Made by a program: the position numbers and the translations under genes
Notes under the pieces: model-generated
What the model was told of the DNA's origin: nothing
Seen by the model: the letters and a program-made list of their open reading frames with translations, nothing else
Databases searched by the model: none
Source of the DNA: Spirochaetaceae bacterium
GTDB lineage: Bacteria; Spirochaetota; Spirochaetia; CADAEX01
Reading direction: 5' to 3'
Assembly: GCA_009778835.1 (NCBI GenBank)
Contig: WRFK01000089.1
Span: 1 to 6,639, forward strand
DNA length: 6,639 nucleotides
In this document: piece after piece, positions 1 to 6,639 of the stretch
Layout: every line of letters begins with the position of its first letter
How positions within the stretch are numbered: the stretch's first letter is position 1

Positions 1-377
1 ATACCTTCCCGTCCTTCAAGATTTATAACAGCAGCTTTGACTCCTGCTTTTTCAATAATAAAAAAGCCATTTCCCGGAGCATCTTCCGGATAGTTAGCAG
101 GACGCAATACATTTGGAGTTTCCCTTAAAAGCTGTACTCCTTCAGGTTTTTGCCATACATGATTGCCTGTGGTAATAACATCTGCGCCGCTTTGTAAAAG
201 CTGTTCCACAGTTTTGGGAAGAATTCCAAAACCATCTGCGGAATTTTCTCCATTTATTATTACGAGGTCTGCTTTTTTCTTTTTTATTATACCTTTAAGA
301 TTGAAAAAAAGAGCTCTGCACCCGGCCTGTCCATAGACGTCGCCGAGCAGCAGAACTTTAAATTTATTATCTTGCAT
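1..377 (-). CDS. ymdB: YmdB/TIGR00282-family metallophosphoesterase, 3' end outside window
   Basis: Reading down from the ATG at 375-377 gives 125 codons before the window edge. The family is about 250-270 residues long, so roughly the N-terminal half is present. Characterised members such as B. subtilis YmdB are dinuclear-metal phosphodiesterases that hydrolyse 2',3'-cyclic nucleotides and influence biofilm and motility decisions. Visible metal-site motifs are GDVYGQAG (Asp13), INGEN (Glu44) and TGNHVW (Asn72, His73), followed by the family's RPANYP and INLEGR stretches; the distal histidines lie off the window. The start is well fixed: an in-frame TAG lies two codons upstream, and any later start would lose Asp13. 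The gene overlaps the end of rny by 11 nt and has no obvious Shine-Dalgarno of its own, so translational coupling to rny is likely. The first six residues (MQDNKF) slightly extend the usual N-terminus. The family call is firm; the substrate is inferred from homologues. Confidence 0.93.
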   Translation of the reverse strand, partial: MQDNKFKVLLLGDVYGQAGCRALFFNLKGIIKKKKADLVIINGENSADGFGILPKTVEQLLQSGADVITTGNHVWQKPEGVQLLRETPNVLRPANYPEDAPGNGFFIIEKAGVKAAVINLEGREG

Positions 378-1896
378 ATTCTACAATACGTGTTTCTCTT
401 ATAATTGTAACTCTGATTCTTCCGGGATACCTTAATTCCGACTCAATTTTTTTTGCAATAGATTTACACAGCTCAGATGCCTGTTCATCATTTACAGTTT
501 CATTGTTAACAATAATTCTTAATTCCCTGCCTGCCTGTATAGCATATGCTTTATCTACTCCCTGGAAATTGATTGCGATTTTTTCCAGATTTTCAAGCCG
601 CTTTATATAATTGTCAATTGTTTCACGTCTTGCGCCTGGCCGGGCAGCTGATATTGCATCTGCAATCTGCACTATTATTGATTCAATGCATGAGGGGTCA
701 ATGTCGTTATGATGGGAACCAATTGCATTTATAATTCTTGCATCTTCTCCCATCTTTTTAGCTGCTTCCATGCCAAGTTCTGCATGATTAGCATCGCCAT
801 TTGTCTCTATCCCTTTTCCAATATCATGAAGTAACGCAGCTCTTCTTGTTATTGCTTTATTGGCGCCAACTTCCGATGCAATAAGGCTTGCTATTATAGC
901 AACCTCTTTTGAGTGCTGCAGCACATTTTGTCCATAGCTTGTCCTGAAATGGAGCCTGCCAAGGCTTCTTATCCCTTCGGGGCTCATATTATGAATTCCA
1001 AGATCAAACAAAACTTTTTCGCCTTCTTCAAAAATAGTCTGGTTTATCTCTTTTTTTACTTTCTGAACAATTTCTTCAATTCTTGCGGGATGTATTCTTC
1101 CGTCAATTATGAGCCGTTCAAGAGCTATCTTTGCAATTTCTTTTTTAACAGGGTCAAAACAGGATATAACAACTGCTTCGGGAGTATCATCTATAATAAT
1201 ATCCACGCCTGTAAGTGTTTCAAGCGTTCTTATATTTCTCCCTTCGCGGCCTATAATCCTCCCTTTCATTTCATCATTTGGAAGGCTTACAGATGCTATT
1301 GTTACTTCTGAACTTACATCTGTAGCTATTCTTTGAACAGTTGAAACCAGTATCTCTCTTGCCTTTTTTTCAGCAGCAAGCTGCGCTTCCTGTTCAATCT
1401 TATTTAAAAGCGCCTGCGCATCGTGTTTTGCTTCATTCTCAAGAGATTCAATTATAAGTTTTTTCGCATCCGCAGCAGATAAACCTGAAATTTCTTCCAG
1501 TTTTTTCTGCCATTCCTTTTCCTGGTCAGCCAAAAAAGATTCTTTTTTCTCTATATTACTCTCACGGTCTGAAACTGCCTGCACCTGTTTCTCCAGCAGA
1601 CCTATTTTGCTATCGAGGTTATCCTCTTTTTGAAGTAATCTTCTTTCAAAACGCTGTAGTTCGCCTCTTCTCTCCCTAAATTCCCTTTCCTGCTGATTTC
1701 TTTCTTTAAGGAGCTGGTCTTTTGTTTCCAAAACCAACTCTTTTTTCTTTGCCTCAGCTTCTTTAGCAGCATCTTGTTTTATACGCTCAGCTTTCTGTTC
1801 TGATGACGAGAGCTGAACTCTTGCATATAACCACCGAATTATCCAACCTAATATCAAACCTATGAGAGGAAGAGTTATATAATAAATAATTGGCAT
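367..1896 (-). CDS. rny: Ribonuclease Y, membrane-anchored mRNA-decay endoribonuclease
   Basis: The 509-residue protein has the full RNase Y architecture at the usual length (about 510-520). An N-terminal membrane helix spans about residues 4-23. A long charged coiled coil covers about 30-185. A KH RNA-binding domain follows at about 205-270, with the GxxG loop in GRIIGREGRN (212-221). The HD hydrolase domain covers about 323-420, with His328, the His357-Asp358 pair in LLHDIGKG, His395-His396 in GSHHND, and Asp413 in IADAIS. The conserved PGARRE motif (420-425) and the family C-terminal domain complete it. RNase Y makes the initiating endonucleolytic cuts in mRNA turnover at the inner face of the membrane in bacteria that rely on it instead of RNase E. 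The ATG at 1896 has a strong Shine-Dalgarno (GGAGG, 6-nt spacer) and its own promoter. The ymdB start lies inside the last codons of this gene. No residue expected for catalysis appears to be missing. Confidence 0.98.
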   Translation of the reverse strand: MPIIYYITLPLIGLILGWIIRWLYARVQLSSSEQKAERIKQDAAKEAEAKKKELVLETKDQLLKERNQQEREFRERRGELQRFERRLLQKEDNLDSKIGLLEKQVQAVSDRESNIEKKESFLADQEKEWQKKLEEISGLSAADAKKLIIESLENEAKHDAQALLNKIEQEAQLAAEKKAREILVSTVQRIATDVSSEVTIASVSLPNDEMKGRIIGREGRNIRTLETLTGVDIIIDDTPEAVVISCFDPVKKEIAKIALERLIIDGRIHPARIEEIVQKVKKEINQTIFEEGEKVLFDLGIHNMSPEGIRSLGRLHFRTSYGQNVLQHSKEVAIIASLIASEVGANKAITRRAALLHDIGKGIETNGDANHAELGMEAAKKMGEDARIINAIGSHHNDIDPSCIESIIVQIADAISAARPGARRETIDNYIKRLENLEKIAINFQGVDKAYAIQAGRELRIIVNNETVNDEQASELCKSIAKKIESELRYPGRIRVTIIRETRIVEYAR

Positions 1897-1900
1897 AGTC

Positions 1901-1907
1901 TTCCTCC
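1901..1907 (-). promoter_or_regulatory. Strong ribosome binding site of rny
   Basis: On the minus strand GGAGGAA lies upstream of the rny ATG with six bases between GGAGG and the start codon. It fixes the start so that the protein begins just before its membrane anchor. Confidence 0.9.
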
Positions 1908-1925
1908 ATTATATTTTAATAGAAA

Positions 1926-1955
1926 ATAATAACTATTTTTTATAGTAATTGTCAA
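1926..1955 (-). promoter_or_regulatory. Sigma70-type promoter for rny-ymdB
   Basis: On the minus strand a perfect -35 hexamer TTGACA (1950-1955) is separated by 18 bp from a -10 hexamer TATTAT (1926-1931, five of six consensus bases). Transcription would be expected to start near 1918-1919, giving a leader of only about 20 nt that contains the rny Shine-Dalgarno. The element lies in the 113-bp gap after the large membrane-protein gene. rny and ymdB can therefore be expressed independently of the upstream genes. Start-site position is inferred from spacing only. Confidence 0.75.
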
Positions 1956-2009
1956 TAATCTTAATAATATAGTGATTTTATCAAAAAATGGTGATTTTTC
2001 GGTATAAAA

Positions 2010-5000
2010 CTATTTCTGTAATTTTTTAAGTTCTACTGCAATAAAATCCAAAGAAAAATCTTTTACATTGGGAGCAGCTACAAAATAGGCTTGTTTGTCT
2101 TTATATCTTATTGGAGCAAGCAAAAAGTTTTTGATTTTTTTGCTATCAGCCGGAGAAAATTTTTCTTTAAGCTCTTCTATTTTATCAATATCCGTCTTAA
2201 GAAATAAAATTTTTCTTTCTTCAAGCAACTCTTTGGCAAGAAGCGAATCTTTTTTTATCTTAAGTAATTCGGGATAATCCTTATTAAAAAGGCCTACCGA
2301 TACTTCGGGGGAATATCCTTCATCATTCTGTACCAAAATAACAGCAAATGTAGATTCCATTTTTCTTGTTAATTTAAATAAAAGTTTTATAATTGCAATA
2401 GGGGTAACTTCATTAAGATCATAGGAAATATCACTGTAAAAACCATATTCTTCATCTATTCTTATTCTGATATCTTTTTCATCATCAACATAGTTATCAA
2501 CAGATTCATCCGTTACATCTGAAAAGATCGGCAGCTCTATTTCATCGCCCCAAATAAGATCTGAAATATTCATTTCTTCGGAATCTTCGGAATCTTTTAA
2601 ATTATCAGCAGCATTATATAACTCTTCATTGATTTTATAAATTCCATCTTTTTCTATTATAGGAGACTCTTCTTTTACAAGATCCTCTGTTTTTTCTTCT
2701 TTTCCAATCATTGCAAGGATCTCTTTTATTGTCCATATTTCCAAAAGTCCTTCTTGTTTTAATGCTTCAATATTTTCCGAAAAAGAAGATGAACCCTTCT
2801 CAAGGCTAACCTCTGGTATTTCTTCCACTAAAGCTAAAGTTTCTTCGACAAAGACGCAATTATCCTCTTTTACCAGAGCATAAAAGGAATCGGACATATA
2901 GTTCGGTCTATATATACCAACCATGTCATTTTTTATATATTCTACAATTTTTGCTTCATCATCATCTCGATCCAGTTCTGCTTCTTCAAGAAGTTCAAGA
3001 TCTTCGTATTCATCTTCTATAACAAGCGGCTTAAAATCTTCTACAGATTCAAGTTTTTCAATTTCTTTAGAATCAGGAATATATCTTTTTGGTTTGTCCT
3101 GATATTTATTAATCTTTTTAACATCTTTGGCTTCGTCTGCTGCTTCTTCAGCATCAAGATCTTCAATATCTTCAAGATCTACTGCTTCTTCATTTTCAAG
3201 TTCTTCTACTTCTTCGATTAATTCAGGAATATCTGCTTTACTATCACTATGAACACCATTTTTTAATTCATCTTTGAATGATGTGATTTTTTCAAGGTCT
3301 GCTTCATCTTCACCATCGCTGATAGGAACAATATTATTTTCAATCTCTTTAATGGTAGTTTGAAGTTCATTTGCATTTAAAATTTCTTCGCCATAATCTT
3401 TATAAGCAGTTATAAGTTCTTTAAATTTTTTATCTTCATCTACCGGTTCTGTTTGTTGTAATTCACCCTCTGCTAATTCCTCCAAAGGCTCTTCAGCCTC
3501 TTCAAGAACCTCTTCTGCTTCATCAAGGGCTTCGGCCTCTTCGAGAACCTCTTCTGCATCATCAAGCGCTTCGGCTTCTTCTAAATCATCAAGCGCTTCT
3601 ATTTCTTCCATGTCCTCAGATTCTGCTACCTCTTCTGCTTCATCAAGGGCTTCGGCCTCTTCAAGAACCTCTTCTGCTTCATCAAGGGCTTCGGCTTCTT
3701 CGAGAACCTCTTCAACTTCGACAGGCTTCATTTTGCTGCTTGCAGTGGTCGCTGCTGCAGGAGATACTTCTGCTTGCGTTTTTGGAATAGCGCCGCCAAC
3801 ACCTTTGCTTCTTATAAGATCTTCGCTTGTAATAATTTTTCTGATTATTTCTTCAATATTGTTAACCTGAAGATTGGTTATAAGGTTTTTATTATCTGCT
3901 TTTTTATCAAGATGCCCTGCAAGAAGACTTATTATTTCTTCCCAGCTTTTATCAACAAGATCATTTACAATCTTATCTTTTTCGCCTTTTAATCCGCCAA
4001 TACCTTTTTTAAATTCTTTACGTACTTCTTCTTTTCGGCTTTCAAGCTCTTTTCTCCACAGTTTCCATTCTACTTCACTTTTATTTTCAAGATATTCAAT
4101 AAGGAAATTTATCTGAAACCGCTTTACCCTTTCGGCAATAACAACAACCTGATCCTGCCTTATATTCATCAATAAGAAAGAAAGTATATATGTAATTGAA
4201 AATGCCGAAAAAAGAAGAATGTATTTATAGATGGCATTTATTTTTATAAGAAAATCAGGAATAAGATATCCTATAAAACCAGATCTCCATTTTTTTGTAA
4301 CAATAGAATAACCGTTTCCATCGGCATCGGAATAAAGGCTATAAGGATTTGTTATTTGTCTATGTGCCCAATATGTTTTTAATTCATCCAGAATAAAACT
4401 GCTGCTATCAAGCATATTAAAAACAATATTATTATGATCCAAGTGTTTTACAGCAATATTTCTTTCAATAAGATTTTTTTGAATAAGATAATTCTTTAAG
4501 TCATTTTCCGTAAGATATACCAGAATCGTACCTCTTTTTACTCCTGTATTACTGTAAACAGAGGATACGAAAATATTACAATCTTCTTCTGCATTAAAAA
4601 TAATGGTGGGCTTATCATCTGCAAGATCAATAACCTCTTTATATTTTTCAATTGCGCGCGCATCCGAGACTCTATAGGAGATTCTTGTAACATCAGACGA
4701 TTGGATATCAGCGGGATTGTTGCTGTAATGGATTTTTCCGTCACCATCAATAACTCTGATAAAATAAAAATCTATATTTCGTTCAACCAGAGAATTTACA
4801 ATATTTTCTCTTCTAAAAATATCTTCCCTGCTTTGATTTATAAGAAAACTGTTTCTTATTGCTGATTCATTTGAAACAGCAATAAGTATTTCAAGACGAA
4901 TATTTTCATATTCTTCTATGGTACTTTCAATATTGTTTATTCTGGTTTCTACTTCGGCAATTATTTTTTTATTATAGAATTTTGATTCTATAAAATTAAA

Positions 5001-5087
5001 AAGAGTAGAATAAGATATGACAGTAAAAACTGTGAATAAGATTAGTGTAATAACCAAACTTATTGCAGCTTTTTTAATAATTGCCAT
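2010..5087 (-). CDS. Large two-TM sensor-like protein with acidic 13-residue repeats and GAF-like C-terminus; function unknown
   Basis: I do not recognise a named gene for this 1025-residue protein. A membrane helix at about 7-27 is followed by an extracytoplasmic region (about 35-285) that looks like a Cache/PAS sensor: a long helix, then strand-rich stretches around 106-122 (FYFIRVIDGDGKIHYS), 160-192 and 255-277. A second membrane helix spans about 287-307. The cytoplasmic part starts with a charged coiled coil (about 311-395). Residues 454-545 are extremely acidic and carry 13-residue repeats of the form VLEEAEALDEAEE. More acidic, probably flexible sequence continues to about 710, then a partly globular section (about 711-830). 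The last 140 residues (about 886-1025) have a GAF-like pattern, with strands at FAVILVQ and NFLLAPIRY. No HAMP, kinase, cyclase, GGDEF, EAL or methyl-accepting domain is visible. The ATG is the only plausible start, but its Shine-Dalgarno is 16 nt away. It is the only gene between the rplQ terminator and the rny promoter. The domain calls come from pattern inspection only and are tentative. Confidence 0.9.
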   Translation of the reverse strand: MAIIKKAAISLVITLILFTVFTVISYSTLFNFIESKFYNKKIIAEVETRINNIESTIEEYENIRLEILIAVSNESAIRNSFLINQSREDIFRRENIVNSLVERNIDFYFIRVIDGDGKIHYSNNPADIQSSDVTRISYRVSDARAIEKYKEVIDLADDKPTIIFNAEEDCNIFVSSVYSNTGVKRGTILVYLTENDLKNYLIQKNLIERNIAVKHLDHNNIVFNMLDSSSFILDELKTYWAHRQITNPYSLYSDADGNGYSIVTKKWRSGFIGYLIPDFLIKINAIYKYILLFSAFSITYILSFLLMNIRQDQVVVIAERVKRFQINFLIEYLENKSEVEWKLWRKELESRKEEVRKEFKKGIGGLKGEKDKIVNDLVDKSWEEIISLLAGHLDKKADNKNLITNLQVNNIEEIIRKIITSEDLIRSKGVGGAIPKTQAEVSPAAATTASSKMKPVEVEEVLEEAEALDEAEEVLEEAEALDEAEEVAESEDMEEIEALDDLEEAEALDDAEEVLEEAEALDEAEEVLEEAEEPLEELAEGELQQTEPVDEDKKFKELITAYKDYGEEILNANELQTTIKEIENNIVPISDGEDEADLEKITSFKDELKNGVHSDSKADIPELIEEVEELENEEAVDLEDIEDLDAEEAADEAKDVKKINKYQDKPKRYIPDSKEIEKLESVEDFKPLVIEDEYEDLELLEEAELDRDDDEAKIVEYIKNDMVGIYRPNYMSDSFYALVKEDNCVFVEETLALVEEIPEVSLEKGSSSFSENIEALKQEGLLEIWTIKEILAMIGKEEKTEDLVKEESPIIEKDGIYKINEELYNAADNLKDSEDSEEMNISDLIWGDEIELPIFSDVTDESVDNYVDDEKDIRIRIDEEYGFYSDISYDLNEVTPIAIIKLLFKLTRKMESTFAVILVQNDEGYSPEVSVGLFNKDYPELLKIKKDSLLAKELLEERKILFLKTDIDKIEELKEKFSPADSKKIKNFLLAPIRYKDKQAYFVAAPNVKDFSLDFIAVELKKLQK
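3489..3707 (-). repeat. In-frame 39-bp tandem repeat array encoding 13-residue acidic units
   Basis: Within the large membrane-protein gene, residues 461-533 are built from the unit VLEEAEALDEAEE. Three copies are perfect at protein level (461-473, 474-486, 514-526). One is near-perfect (501-513), one is shortened (492-500) and one is truncated (527-533). At DNA level the 39-bp copies starting at 3508 and 3628 differ at one base, and those at 3547 and 3667 at about four. A two-unit block thus appears duplicated at a 120-bp offset, with a 42-bp diverged segment (3586-3627) between. The unit is a multiple of three, so gain or loss of copies would change protein length without breaking the frame. 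Confidence 0.92.
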
Positions 5088-5103
5088 CTTAACTAAGCAC
5101 TAT

Positions 5104-5110
5104 CTCCTTC
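5104..5110 (-). promoter_or_regulatory. Distant Shine-Dalgarno of the large membrane-protein gene
   Basis: The minus strand carries GAAGGAG, but 16 bases separate it from the ATG at 5087, well beyond the usual 5-9. Upstream in-frame codons contain no ATG, GTG or TTG before a TAG stop, so an earlier start is excluded. Immediately after the Shine-Dalgarno a GTG-CTT-AGT-TAA minimal reading frame (5089-5100) ends one base before the ATG. Confidence 0.5.
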
Positions 5111-5118
5111 AAAAACAA

Positions 5119-5155
5119 ATAGAGGTCTATAAATAGCTATAATATAGAGGCCTAT
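5119..5155 (-). promoter_or_regulatory. Three consecutive ATAG...CTAT inverted repeats, candidate operator/promoter region
   Basis: On the minus strand the segment reads ATAGGCCTCTAT (5144-5155), ATAGCTAT (5133-5140, a perfect palindrome) and ATAGACCTCTAT (5119-5130). The two 12-bp outer boxes differ at one base and their starts are 25 bp apart. TATATT/TATTAT sequences between the first and second boxes (5139-5146) could serve as a -10. The only -35-like hexamer (TTGCCG, 5167-5172) is 20-22 bp upstream, longer than normal. The block lies between the rplQ terminator and the large membrane-protein gene. Its regulatory role is inferred from position and symmetry. Confidence 0.4.
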
Positions 5156-5170
5156 TTATTATTTATCGGC

Positions 5171-5200
5171 AAAAAAAAAGAGAGGTAAATACCTCTCTTT
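5171..5200 (-). terminator. Rho-independent terminator of the rpoA-rplQ operon
   Basis: On the minus strand AAAGAGAGGT (5191-5200) pairs perfectly with ACCTCTCTTT (5177-5186) across a four-base ATTT loop. The T run then continues to 5171, giving nine Ts in total of which three pair in the stem. It lies about 47 bp after the rplQ stop and separates the ribosomal operon from the next gene. Confidence 0.93.
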
Positions 5201-5246
5201 ATATTATATTAAAAAATATATATTTTCTCAATGCTAAAAAATGGTA

Positions 5247-5705
5247 TTAAGTATTAGCGGATTTAACCTCTTCCTTTGTTTCCTTGTTCTCTTTTACTTC
5301 TTTGCCCTCTTTTGCTTCTTTCTTTTTCTTGCCTTTGGCTTCCTTTTCTTTTCTTTCTACCAACTCAAGAAAAACCAGTTCTGCTGCATCGCCAAGTCTT
5401 CTTCCAAGTTTCAAAATTCTTGTATAACCGCCATTTCTTTTGCTAAATCTGGGAGCTATATCTGTGAAAAGTTTTACAAGAATAGCTTTATCAGCAATAT
5501 CTTTTGCTATAATTCTTCTATTATGAACAGAATCAACTTTTGCCCTTGTAATCATTTTTTCCGCTTTTCTGCGAACTTCGAGAGCTTTTGCTTTTGTTGT
5601 TTTAATTCTTTCATATTTAAATATAGAGGTAACCATATTTCTTGTCATAGCTTTTCTATGGTTACTTTTTCTACTTAATCTGTTAAAACCAATTTTATGA
5701 TTCAT
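5247..5705 (-). CDS. rplQ: 50S ribosomal protein L17 (bL17) with lysine/glutamate-rich tail
   Basis: The protein has 152 residues. The first 117 are a complete bL17 core: the N-terminal FNRLSRKSNHRKAMTRNM motif, the TKAKALEVRRKAEKMI helix, and the C-terminal GGYTRILKLGRRLGDAAE motif. bL17 is a large-subunit protein located near the peptide exit tunnel. Residues 118-152 form a low-complexity tail rich in Lys and Glu (for example EAKGKKKKEAKEGKE); such tails occur in some bL17 proteins, but this one is longer than the E. coli protein's end. The ATG overlaps the end of rpoA by 11 nt and has an AAGGA Shine-Dalgarno 8 nt upstream, inside rpoA. The gene is the last of its operon, followed by a strong terminator. 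The predicted flexible, surface-exposed nature of the tail is inferred from composition. Confidence 0.98.
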   Translation of the reverse strand: MNHKIGFNRLSRKSNHRKAMTRNMVTSIFKYERIKTTKAKALEVRRKAEKMITRAKVDSVHNRRIIAKDIADKAILVKLFTDIAPRFSKRNGGYTRILKLGRRLGDAAELVFLELVERKEKEAKGKKKKEAKEGKEVKENKETKEEVKSANT

Positions 5706-6639
5706 CCTCGTCTTCCTTTTGGTTAGTTGGAGTTACTTTAAATCTTAATGAGCTGTAATCAGCCATACCAAGTTCAAGATTCCACTCCTTAAGTTTTTCT
5801 TTTATCTCCTGCAGAGATTTTTTTCCGAAATTTCTTGTTTTTGCAATATCTTCTTCTGTTCTTGAAGTAAGTTCTCCAATAGTTCTGATATTGGCATTTT
5901 TAAGACAATTACTCGATCTTACAGAAAGCTCAAGCTCATCTACCGGAGTTTCAAGAATTTTTCTTATTCTTTCCTCTTCTTCGTCAATATCATCTTCTCC
6001 GCTGACCATATCTTCATCAAAATTTATGAAGATTGTAAAATGATCTTTTGCGATTTTCGCAGCTTCCGCAATTGCATCTTCCGGAGTTATTGTCCCATCT
6101 GTGCAAACTTCGAGAATGAGTTTGTCATAGTCGTTTCTATAGCCAACTCTTGTATTCTCAATTGAGTATTTTACACGTGTTATGGGAGAAAATATTGCAT
6201 CGATCGGAATTGTTCCGATAATTTCAACATACTTCTCATTTGTTTCGGCAGGTATATATCCTCTTCCAAGATCAATCTGAATTTCAATATCAACATTTGC
6301 ATCTTTCATTAAAGTAGCAACTTTAAAGTCACTATTTAAAATGCTTACCTGCGTATCAACTTCAAAATCTTTGCCGAATAATTCGCCATCTCTTCTGTTT
6401 TCAAGCATTATTATTTTTTGTTCAAGATCATCTTCAAGCTTGATTTTAAGTTGCTTTAAATTGTTGATAATTTCAGGAGTATCTTCCACAACACCTGGTA
6501 TTGATTCAAATTCACTGGATATGATATGTGGATTTCCATCGCTATCATAACTTGTAAATTTTACAGCAGTTATTGCATAACCCTGTAATGAGGAAAGAAG
6601 GATTCTGCGCAAAGTATTTCCAATAGTTGTACCAAAGCC
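5695..6639 (-). CDS. rpoA: DNA-directed RNA polymerase subunit alpha, 5' end outside window
   Basis: The open frame continues to the window edge, giving 314 residues beginning GFGTTIGNTLRRILL. This aligns with about residue 34 of E. coli RpoA, so roughly 33 N-terminal residues are missing and the apparent internal TTG start is not the true one. The N-terminal dimerisation/assembly domain includes LRRILLSSLQGYA, SEFESIPGV and LGRGYIPAE. After an acidic linker (about fragment residues 208-226) comes the alpha-CTD. There VRSSNCLK (fragment 240-247) keeps the arginine equivalent to E. coli Arg265, and NFGKKSLQEIK forms the second part of the DNA/activator-binding surface. An acidic tail (KEDEDES) ends the protein. 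The subunit scaffolds RNA polymerase and contacts UP elements and activators. It is cotranscribed with rplQ, overlapping it by 11 nt. Sequence style is that of spirochaetal RpoA, from memory. Confidence 0.98.
   Translation of the reverse strand, partial: GFGTTIGNTLRRILLSSLQGYAITAVKFTSYDSDGNPHIISSEFESIPGVVEDTPEIINNLKQLKIKLEDDLEQKIIMLENRRDGELFGKDFEVDTQVSILNSDFKVATLMKDANVDIEIQIDLGRGYIPAETNEKYVEIIGTIPIDAIFSPITRVKYSIENTRVGYRNDYDKLILEVCTDGTITPEDAIAEAAKIAKDHFTIFINFDEDMVSGEDDIDEEEERIRKILETPVDELELSVRSSNCLKNANIRTIGELTSRTEEDIAKTRNFGKKSLQEIKEKLKEWNLELGMADYSSLRFKVTPTNQKEDEDES

Noticed and set aside
913..1336. Two plus-strand open frames opposite the KH/HD-coding part of rny.
   Set aside because: The minus frame encodes intact RNase Y domains; the opposite frames show no protein-like motifs.
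1983..1999. Small hairpin AAAAAT-GGTG-ATTTTT after the large membrane-protein gene, considered as its terminator.
   Set aside because: The stem is only six A-T pairs with no G-C, so it is too weak to call in such AT-rich sequence. How that transcript ends is unclear.
3508..3705. Regular repeats considered as a CRISPR array.
   Set aside because: The units are directly tandem without unique spacers and encode in-frame protein repeats.
3610..3870. Plus-strand open frame with Ser/Ala repeats opposite the acidic repeat array.
   Set aside because: It is the complement of the Glu/Ala/Asp repeat; the repeat keeps stops out of several frames at once.
4538..4750. Minus-strand open frame within the large membrane-protein gene in another frame.
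   Set aside because: It lies wholly inside a longer, domain-bearing frame on the same strand and has no independent signal.
5241..5678. Plus-strand open frame opposite rplQ.
   Set aside because: It is antisense to a certain gene, rich in Phe/Cys/Ser as expected from the complement of Lys/Glu-rich codons, and has no recognisable domain.
6610..6612. Internal TTG as the start of rpoA.
   Set aside because: The frame stays open upstream to the window edge and encodes the conserved GFGTTIGNT segment, so the true start is outside the window.

Overview
The window is AT-rich bacterial chromosome in which every supported gene lies on the minus strand. Transcription therefore runs from the right edge to the left. 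Gene order in that direction is rpoA (5' end cut off by the window), rplQ, a large membrane protein of unknown function, rny (RNase Y), and ymdB/TIGR00282-type phosphodiesterase (3' end cut off). The form of RpoA (GFGTTIGNTLRR, SEFESIPGV), the rpoA-rplQ end of the ribosomal-protein supercluster and a nearby rny-ymdB pair suggest a spirochaete, possibly Treponema-like. This assignment is from memory of those families; nothing here was searched.

Right part (5171-6639): rpoA and rplQ overlap by 11 nt and are probably translationally coupled. They end at a clear rho-independent terminator (10-bp perfect stem, U tract) at 5171-5200, which closes the ribosomal operon.

Middle (2010-5170): after the terminator comes a short AT-rich region with three consecutive ATAG...CTAT inverted repeats. 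It precedes a 1025-residue protein with two membrane segments, an extracytoplasmic Cache/PAS-like sensor region, a cytoplasmic coiled coil, a very acidic domain built partly of 13-residue (39-bp) repeats, and a GAF-like C-terminus. No standard signalling output domain (kinase, cyclase, GGDEF, methyl-accepting) can be seen. This is the least ordinary item in the window.

Left part (1-2009): rny has its own strong sigma70-type promoter (TTGACA, 18 bp, TATTAT) and a good Shine-Dalgarno sequence. It overlaps the following ymdB-type gene by 11 nt. Together these encode a membrane-anchored mRNA-decay endonuclease and a metallophosphoesterase whose family includes a cyclic-nucleotide phosphodiesterase.

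There is no sign of mobile elements, CRISPR arrays, tRNA or rRNA genes. No non-coding stretch exceeds 160 bp.
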